Positions 59,208 to 64,000 of a stretch of DNA of 64,000 bases are shown one piece after another. This stretch comes from Trichomonas vaginalis G3. Lineage: Eukaryota; Parabasalia; Trichomonadida; Trichomonadidae. The notes below the pieces were generated by a model. That model searched no databases and had not been told where the DNA came from. It saw only the letters and a program-made list of their open reading frames with translations. The stretch is taken from the NCBI RefSeq assembly GCF_026262505.1, contig NC_067204.1, forward strand, positions 8,093,797-8,157,796. The letters run 5' to 3'. Each line of letters opens with the position of its first letter. The first letter of the stretch is position 1. Both the position numbers and the translations under genes were made by a program.

Positions 59208-59285
59208 ACTTTTTCATTAGATGTAAATCAGACATGAATGAGAACAGTCATGATATCATTAACGGTACCATTTATTTTAACATAA

Positions 59286-59313
59286 AGACGCAAAGCGGCG
59301 AGGACGAAGTCCA
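59286..59313 (+). repeat. GC-rich twin-hairpin palindrome between genes
   Basis: GACGC-AAA-GCGGC, GA, GGAC-GAA-GTCC, then ATGA. The last 18 bases are identical to those of the copy in the ORF at 63019. It sits directly before the left 48-bp cassette repeat. Confidence 0.8.
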
Positions 59314-59331
59314 TGAACAAAAATATAATTT

Positions 59332-59379
59332 AGGTGAAGAGGTGAGATCTCACCCGTTTTTTCACCTGTTTTTTCACCC
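59332..59379. repeat. Left 48-bp inverted repeat of a gene cassette
   Basis: AGGTGAAGAGGTGAGATCTC, then ACCCG, then TTTTTTCACC twice. It is an almost exact reverse complement of 60415-60462. The centre GGTGAGATCTCACC is itself palindromic. Confidence 0.9.
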
Positions 59380-59404
59380 TCGTGAATTTTCATGAATTTC
59401 CTTA

Positions 59405-59463
59405 AGATAGAAAAAATAAAGTTAGTTTTATTTTTATTTATTTTTTTATTTTGTATAAAAGAT
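59405..59463 (+). promoter_or_regulatory. Maverick 2 promoter module, copy 1
   Basis: AAATAAAGTTAGTTTTATTT plus (T/A)-rich sequence to TTATTTTGTATAAAAGAT directly before ATG 59464. The same 45 bases occur at 61180-61225, ending TTATTTTGTATGTAAAGACA, and the last part also at 60510-60533. It appears to be a movable start cassette. Confidence 0.7.
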
Positions 59464-60408
59464 ATGATTTCAACAATCGGCACAACAACAATTCAAGCCA
59501 CAACTACAGCACCAAACTCGCTAGTCATGAATCCTACGTCAATGTTGGTAGAGATGAAAAGCTTTATTCCTTCTTCATATACTTTTGAAACAGAAATCCA
59601 GAAGATAAAGCAAGAACTTTTAACAAGTAATTTAGACTGTAGTGCGAAAGATGAAACAAATGAACAGTATCTTTATGAAATGGAGGACCTCATCGACCAT
59701 TTGCCTAAACTACCTGAAATTCAGCAGCAAAAACTAACTATTCCTGAATTCGACGAAATTGAAGTCAAAGCAACTGACTCAGTAGAAATTAAGAAATTCA
59801 TACGTAAAGTAAATTATGAATTCCTTGGTTTTCATTGCAACCATAAAGTTATGGACAAAGATTGCGACATGGTTTATAAAAATATTTCTGACCTTTACAA
59901 ATCCGAAGAATTTAAGACATACGATAACTTTGTTTCATTAGTTGCAAAATGTGTATGGCAGATAAGAGATAAAGATAGAAGAGGTAAGGTATGGAATGAA
60001 CAGATAAAACCAGCAGCTTTTGAGTTAAAGAAAACCATTGACGCCTTAGTTGTTCTAGCTGGTTTTATTTCAATGTATAACGCAAAAACGATGCCGCAAT
60101 GTTCAAAATGTAAAGCAGCAATAAGAAAATATAACTACTCAGTCAAAGAGATAGAAAGAATGCGAAACGACTATGCAGACTTAAAGAAAGAAGCAGAAAA
60201 GCCAGCAGAAGATAAAATGGATATGTTGACATTTCTTAATAAAAACTATCCAACAGCAGAAGATTTCCTTCTGTCTGACGTCAAGAAGAAATATAAAGAA
60301 ACCTTCGGCATTGTTAAAACTTTTGATGTACTAAAAGAAGAAATAGAAGCTACGAAATTGTTTAGGATTTCAAATATACATCGTACAATTCATGTAAAAC
60401 GCTTGTGA
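59464..60408 (+). CDS. Cassette gene flanked by inverted repeats, unknown function (314 aa)
   Basis: I choose ATG 59464 (MISTIGTTTIQATTT) because it follows the shared promoter module; an in-frame ATG at 59392 would translate that promoter into a false signal peptide. The protein has a Thr-rich start, helical segments, two Cys pairs (FHCNHKVMDKDC; CSKCKAAIRKY) and a charged coiled coil (VKEIERMRNDYADLKKEAE). Nothing like it is seen in Mav1. The 48-bp repeats at 59332 and 60415 enclose exactly this gene and its promoter, so it looks like an acquired cargo gene. Confidence 0.6.
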   Translation: MISTIGTTTIQATTTAPNSLVMNPTSMLVEMKSFIPSSYTFETEIQKIKQELLTSNLDCSAKDETNEQYLYEMEDLIDHLPKLPEIQQQKLTIPEFDEIEVKATDSVEIKKFIRKVNYEFLGFHCNHKVMDKDCDMVYKNISDLYKSEEFKTYDNFVSLVAKCVWQIRDKDRRGKVWNEQIKPAAFELKKTIDALVVLAGFISMYNAKTMPQCSKCKAAIRKYNYSVKEIERMRNDYADLKKEAEKPAEDKMDMLTFLNKNYPTAEDFLLSDVKKKYKETFGIVKTFDVLKEEIEATKLFRISNIHRTIHVKRL

Positions 60409-60414
60409 AAAATT

Positions 60415-60462
60415 AGGTGAAAAAACAGGTGAAAAAACAGGTGAGATCTCACCTCTTCACCT
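60415..60462. repeat. Right 48-bp inverted repeat of the gene cassette
   Basis: AGGTGAAAAAACAGGTGAAA, then AAACAGGTGAGATCTCACCT, then CTTCACCT. Inverse of 59332-59379, with one or two differences. It starts seven bases after the cassette gene stop. Confidence 0.9.
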
Positions 60463-60533
60463 CAACATTATTTTTATTGAATTCAGCACAAAAATAATGA
60501 ATTTCATTAGTTATTTTGTATGTAAAGACAGTA

Positions 60534-61145
60534 ATGACAAACATTGAGTTTGAAACAGTTAGAAAGATAGACAATGACACCAAAGTGGTTAGAATAGGTG
60601 ATTTAAACGTAAGATACTCAAAGAAATACAACAAATATTCTTTGTCAGACATTATATCTCCATCTGGAAAGAAAACAAACGACTGGGTTAGAAATGCTTC
60701 AACTCAGAAAATTTTGACAAGAAATCCTGAGCTTATGATATCAGTAGCATTTCATGGAACAAGAGCATATCTTATAGACAAAAGTCTTATACCAATAGTT
60801 TTGTTATGGTTAGACCCAGTTGTTGGATATAACTTCATAACATATGGTTCATTCGATACGGAACGTTGCAGTGAAGGCTTACTTTACATCGTTCAGAAAC
60901 CGAAGGACTTCAACACAAAAAGATATAAGATAGGAAGGACATATAATATAACTCAAAGATATGACAGTACAGTCAATAGAGTCAAGGTTGTGTTTGTTAA
61001 TGATATGAGAGCTGCTGAAACAGAACTGCTTGAAGTTTTTGAGAAAATGTATGGTGCTCCCACGAAAGGTAAAGAAACGTTTGAAGTAGATGAGATAGAT
61101 AAAGCTATAAAATTATTTGACGAAGTTGCTGAAAAATACATGTAA
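60534..61145 (+). CDS. KilA-N plus T5orf172 (GIY-YIG-like) protein (203 aa)
   Basis: ATG 60534 after TTATTTTGTATGTAAAGACA. Residues about 8-100 look like a KilA-N DNA-binding domain (VRIGDLNVRYSKKYNKYSLSDI, NDWVRNASTQ, LIDKSLIPIVLLWLDP...). Residues about 113-195 fit T5orf172, a GIY-YIG-like nuclease domain (LLYIVQKPKDFNTKRYKIGRT, AAETELLEVFEKMYG, GKETFEV). This fusion is common in large DNA viruses and phages. It could cut or regulate foreign DNA, or act in recombination. Intact. Confidence 0.65.
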   Translation: MTNIEFETVRKIDNDTKVVRIGDLNVRYSKKYNKYSLSDIISPSGKKTNDWVRNASTQKILTRNPELMISVAFHGTRAYLIDKSLIPIVLLWLDPVVGYNFITYGSFDTERCSEGLLYIVQKPKDFNTKRYKIGRTYNITQRYDSTVNRVKVVFVNDMRAAETELLEVFEKMYGAPTKGKETFEVDEIDKAIKLFDEVAEKYM

Positions 61146-61179
61146 AGCGTTTATTTTTGGTCTTTTGTGAAAGTCAGAA

Positions 61180-61233
61180 AATAAAGTTAGTTTTATTTTT
61201 ATTTATTTTTTTATTTTGTATGTAAAGACAGTA
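61180..61233 (+). promoter_or_regulatory. Maverick 2 promoter module, copy 2
   Basis: The sequence GAAAATAAAGTTAGTTTTAT and the following T/A tract match 59405-59450, and TTTTGTATGTAAAGACAGTA up to ATG 61234 matches 60515-60534. It therefore looks like a composite of the other two promoters. Confidence 0.7.
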
Positions 61234-62059
61234 ATGACAACATCAGAGAACACAACAACAGTTATAGTCCATGAAGCTATAAATGAAGAATACGAATACA
61301 TACAGTATAACAAACAGTTCGCTCATTCGTTCGGTCAAAGACGATATGTACCAAATGCAAAGTATAATGAATGCTCTTCGTTCTACAAAGCAAGCATATC
61401 ATTGGTTTGAAAACCAACAGACAAAAGAACTTTTAGAAGAATTTCCTCATATGATTGCTTCCCTCGGAAAACCGAGAGAAGAGATTCCGTACGAAAATCG
61501 CAAGAATTTGGCTCCTGGTTTGAAAGGTTATTATGTTCATAGACTTTTAGTAAATGCTGTAGCAATGTGGGCTTCACCTCGTTATGCTTGTTATATTTTC
61601 ATGATGTTAGATGAACTATATAAAGCAGAACGTGGAGAGATGGAAAAGAAACTTCAAGCAAAAGATGAAGTCATTGAATCCAAAGACAAAAGCATACAGA
61701 AAAGAATACCGCGTTCAGTACCAAAAGGAAAGGAAAAGAGTTATAGGTATATGATTTATACTGAAGAGTTGGAGAAAGAAGAAGATAAAGATATGGTTAT
61801 GTTGCATTTAGTCAGAAGAAACAACAAGAGCTTTTATGACTTAGCTAAAATATATAAATCTGACAGAAACTGGTTCTATCGTGAAAACTTACCGATTTCA
61901 ATGACACCGAATGAGCAAATAAAGGAAATTGTCAAAAATACTCTTCCTCAAACACACTATGACATCAAAGGTTGCACAATACTTACATTCAAAGAAGACT
62001 TAACATTACTGAAGGAAAAAATAACAGAATATTTCGATAACTTCAAAGAGGAAGAATAA
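61234..62059 (+). pseudogene. KilA-N/BRO-like protein with C-terminal DUF3627-like domain, frameshifted
   Basis: ATG 61234 begins MTTSENTTTVIVHEAINEEY and the frame stops at 61410. A second frame, open from 61283, carries the rest: MYQMQSIMNALRSTKQAYHW and LLVNAVAMWASPRYACYIFM (KilA-N), a charged coiled coil (KKLQAKDEVIESKDKSIQKR), then an end domain (YRYMIYTEELEKEEDKDMVM...FYRENLPISMTPNEQIKEIV) like the viral DUF3627 seen behind KilA-N in poxvirus and baculovirus-type proteins. A one-base shift near 61300-61325 would join them. Confidence 0.6.
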
Positions 62060-62113
62060 AAAAATCTAAGCTAATTTTATTTTTTTATAAAATTTTATCT
62101 CATATGAAAGAAC

Positions 62114-62269
62114 ATGAATTTAGAATATTCGGAACTCATGACAGAAGAAGAGAACGAACAACATGTAAAAGATTATGCAAAATTTCTGAAGGTATATAAA
62201 GCTTATGAAAAAGCGTATGAAAAGTTTATACATTGGGGAATTGTTGTAAAATATCGATATGAAGACTAA
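62114..62269 (+). CDS. Small helical peptide (51 aa)
   Basis: ATG 62114 (MNLEYSELMTEEENEQHVKD...), mostly one charged helix with repeated KAYEK units. An ATG ten bases upstream is in another frame, with TTTTATCTCATATGAAAGA between them. No family recognised. Confidence 0.4.
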   Translation: MNLEYSELMTEEENEQHVKDYAKFLKVYKAYEKAYEKFIHWGIVVKYRYED

Positions 62270-62287
62270 CCAAAAATATATTTTTGC

Positions 62288-62760
62288 TTAAATAGCTTCA
62301 GGGTCTATTTCTTCAACCATTTCACTTCCTTCGTCAATGTCAATAGAAGCTTCTTCAACCTTTGGTAAGAATTTCTGTATAACATCTTTGTTCGTTATTG
62401 TCTTCAGAGATGAAGGATAATATTTCACATTTGTTTCACCCTTCTTATATTCTTTCTGTTCGGAAAGATTTAAAGCAATACTGAAGAAGTCAATGTTAGA
62501 GTTCTTTATGACAGTATAATGAGTATCTTTGACATTCACGAAGAAACTCTTTTGTTTCAAAACTACTGCTAACTCTGTGAAGTATAACGTTTGCGGTCAA
62601 TGACGATAGCTAATGGTCTGACATACTGACCAAACTTAGATTCTTTCACAAACTTCTTGTTAAAGATAACATTAACATTTGAAGCATTATTGAACTCATT
62701 CTTGATGGCAGTAGCGAGAGCATTGTATGAAAAGAACTTGCAATCTTGCATGTGTTTCAT
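62288..62760 (-). pseudogene. Maverick protein split by a frameshift (about 155 aa)
   Basis: ATG 62760 (MKHMQDCKFFSYNALATAIK) is open to 62569. The frame open to 62288 has no ATG but reads YFTELAVVLKQKSFFVNVKD from about 62585, then an acidic end (ASIDIDEGSEMVEEIDPEAI). They join with a one-base shift near 62580. The first part (VRPLAIVIDRKRY) and second part look beta-rich. Not recognised; a single-stranded DNA-binding protein would fit the acidic tail but is only a guess. Confidence 0.45.
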
Positions 62761-62851
62761 TAAAATAAAAATATTAAATTATTTTGAAAAATAACTTAAA
62801 AAAATCTAATCTAATTTTTTCAAAAAATATTTTTTTTATTTCCTACTAAAG

Positions 62852-64000
62852 ATGTATCGGAAGTTGTCTAAGTTAGAACACTCGGAAATAAAACAACTTC
62901 TTACAGAAGCTAACATAGATGTTGCAAAACATTACGCAACAAACAAAAAAGCACTCGCTGACTTCATTAAAGACTATAATGGTGCAATAAGTTATGATAG
63001 AATTCATGAGTTCATAAAGCCGCAACGCGGCGAGGACGAAGTCCATGCAAGAGCATTTCCTTTAAATGACGTTGCTATTGACTTATATCATAGACGTTCA
63101 GTACCTCATGAAGTAAGAAGAGAAATGTTTGACATAACAAATGCAAACGTTGGTGAAACAAGAAGAAGAGACGACACACTGAAACAACAGAGAAGAGAGA
63201 TGTTTAAGAGCGCTATAGAACAAGTTCGCAAAGCTAACGATGTCATTCGTTCCATTGACGACAAACCAAAAGAAGGTGAGAGATGGTTAAAGAAAGATGA
63301 AGAGAATAGGAAGAGAAATGTGAAGTCAGGCAATAGACTCATTGACTTTAACATCGAAGCTTTAGATGAACCAAACAGAGACTACTTACACAAACATTTC
63401 GGTAAGGTTTTCATGAGACTCTTAGAGAAAATTAAAATAAACTCACAACAGAGATGGATGGTATGTTATAAACTTGGTGGAAAGTATGAATGTTCTACGT
63501 TAAACCTCAATAATATTGGAACATTACTACATCAGCTCTTGAAGGAGAACTTTATATCAGAGATAGAAGCAAATGCTGCAGGTATTGTTGAAATGCACTA
63601 TGACTTCTTCTTGACAAACATAAAGAATCTTACCGAAATAAAGATGTATGATTTAACAGAATATGAAGGCTTAACGATGTCAGATGTAAAGAAAGGCAAA
63701 CCAAAAAAGAGACCATATAGAGATGAAAGCACACTGACAAATGACCAGAAAGCCATTTTGGAAGCTCTTAAGCAAACAGGAAACCCAGCACTTATAGAAA
63801 GCTTTTGGAAAGATAATGGTGAAAAGAAGTTTTATAAGAAGAGAAGCGGTCAGTTCTGGAAGTATCTTTGCACATTACCTATAAATCTTGAGCGCTACCA
63901 AATCTTCAATGAACTGAACAAAAGAACTGCAACACTTATGACAGAAGACAATTGTTTCGTTTATGCTTGCATTCAGGCTGGAGTAGATGGAGAGACTATT
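62852..64000 (+). CDS. N-terminal part of a long Maverick protein, probably PolB-associated (runs off the window)
   Basis: ATG 62852 (MYRKLSKLEHSEIKQLLTEA) opens a frame still open at the last base (at least 383 codons). The first 65 residues match Mav1 8003-9115, and the last visible part, EDNCFVYACIQAGV, matches the end of that gene (DDKNLCVLNSF). It is Lys/Arg-rich with a helical stretch (TRRRDDTLKQQRREMFK). Codons at 63019-63048 are the twin-hairpin palindrome (KPQRGEDEVHAR). By position and by comparison with Mav1, the protein-primed PolB exonuclease/polymerase should follow, in the same or the next gene. DNCFVYA also resembles the active-site start of OTU-type proteases; this is unproven. 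Confidence 0.6.
   Translation, partial: MYRKLSKLEHSEIKQLLTEANIDVAKHYATNKKALADFIKDYNGAISYDRIHEFIKPQRGEDEVHARAFPLNDVAIDLYHRRSVPHEVRREMFDITNANVGETRRRDDTLKQQRREMFKSAIEQVRKANDVIRSIDDKPKEGERWLKKDEENRKRNVKSGNRLIDFNIEALDEPNRDYLHKHFGKVFMRLLEKIKINSQQRWMVCYKLGGKYECSTLNLNNIGTLLHQLLKENFISEIEANAAGIVEMHYDFFLTNIKNLTEIKMYDLTEYEGLTMSDVKKGKPKKRPYRDESTLTNDQKAILEALKQTGNPALIESFWKDNGEKKFYKKRSGQFWKYLCTLPINLERYQIFNELNKRTATLMTEDNCFVYACIQAGVDGETI
63019..63048 (+). repeat. GC-rich twin-hairpin palindrome inside the long ORF
   Basis: GCCGC-AAC-GCGGC, GA, GGAC-GAA-GTCC, ATGC. It keeps the frame and encodes PQRGEDEVHA. Confidence 0.85.

Larger units (their letters stand above)
49847..64000. mobile_element. Maverick/Polinton 2, left 14 kb (continues past the window)
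   Basis: It begins inside the mariner transposase, probably at AGTTAGTATGGGTTAG (49847), though a start at 49851 is possible because the far end is not visible. Gene content: packaging ATPase, penton-like protein, two fibre proteins, rve integrase, two KilA-N proteins and the start of a PolB-type gene. No long TIR partner can be checked. Its start sequence differs from Mav1, so it belongs to another subfamily. Several genes are frameshifted, so it is not pristine. Confidence 0.85.

Noticed and set aside
59392..59463. Signal peptide at the start of the cassette gene (MNFLKIEKIKLVLFLFIFLF)
   Set aside because: These codons are the shared promoter module, also present before another gene; the start at 59464 is more likely.
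1..64000. Ribosome binding sites, operons or rRNA genes
   Set aside because: The window is eukaryotic; no Shine-Dalgarno pattern is meaningful and no rRNA-like sequence was seen.

Overview
The window looks like a chromosome piece from a parabasalid flagellate: Trichomonas vaginalis or a close relative such as Tritrichomonas. It is AT-rich, and its host genes have no visible introns. Many host ATGs have a TCAAAA-type initiator-like motif a few to about 30 bases upstream. The gene content is typical of the group: divergent Rab GTPases, a leucine-rich-repeat protein, a DUF3447-type ankyrin protein, large tandem-domain surface proteins, a mariner element and Maverick/Polinton giant transposons. 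The species call is inference.

Layout. 1-7349 is host DNA with a degenerate ABC1-like protein, a tRNA-Val(TAC), an XPD-like helicase whose motifs have decayed, and an array of long hairpins at 5935-6720. 7350-21379 is a complete Maverick/Polinton (Mav1). It has long terminal inverted repeats and a perfect 6-bp target duplication (TTCAGT), but is internally decayed: DNA polymerase and integrase are fused by a deletion and the packaging ATPase is frameshifted, while the capsid gene is open. 21380-48778 is host DNA: a frameshifted multi-domain surface protein, a Sec7-PH-like gene with an in-frame stop, a proline-rich membrane protein, an ERGIC3/Erv46 homologue, an IPT-domain membrane protein, two Rabs, an LRR protein, an ankyrin gene, at least three MITE-like elements, and an 8.8-kb gene-poor stretch full of inverted repeats. 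48779 to the end is a nested insertion: a mariner interrupts the ankyrin gene, and a second Maverick (Mav2, right end outside the window) interrupts the mariner transposase.

How the genes work together. The two Mavericks carry virus-like modules. These are a major capsid protein (Mav1), a penton-like minor capsid (both), an A32/FtsK-like packaging ATPase (both), an rve integrase (both), protein-primed PolB parts (Mav1, and probably Mav2 at the window edge), short cationic membrane-active peptides, and a phage-type tail fibre with a collar-like tip (both). Mav2 also has two KilA-N genes and a gene bracketed by 48-bp inverted repeats. I did not recognise a Ulp1-type maturation protease in either element.

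Main points of interest: (1) a GC-rich twin-hairpin palindrome recurs in both Mavericks, both between genes and in frame inside ORFs, like the protein-coding palindromic elements of Rickettsia; (2) the inverted-repeat-flanked gene cassette and copied promoter modules in Mav2; (3) phage-like fibre proteins with exchangeable tips in a eukaryotic transposon; (4) the host hairpin array, whose stem-loop design recurs 36 kb away; (5) integrases with Asn or Asp at the catalytic Glu position.
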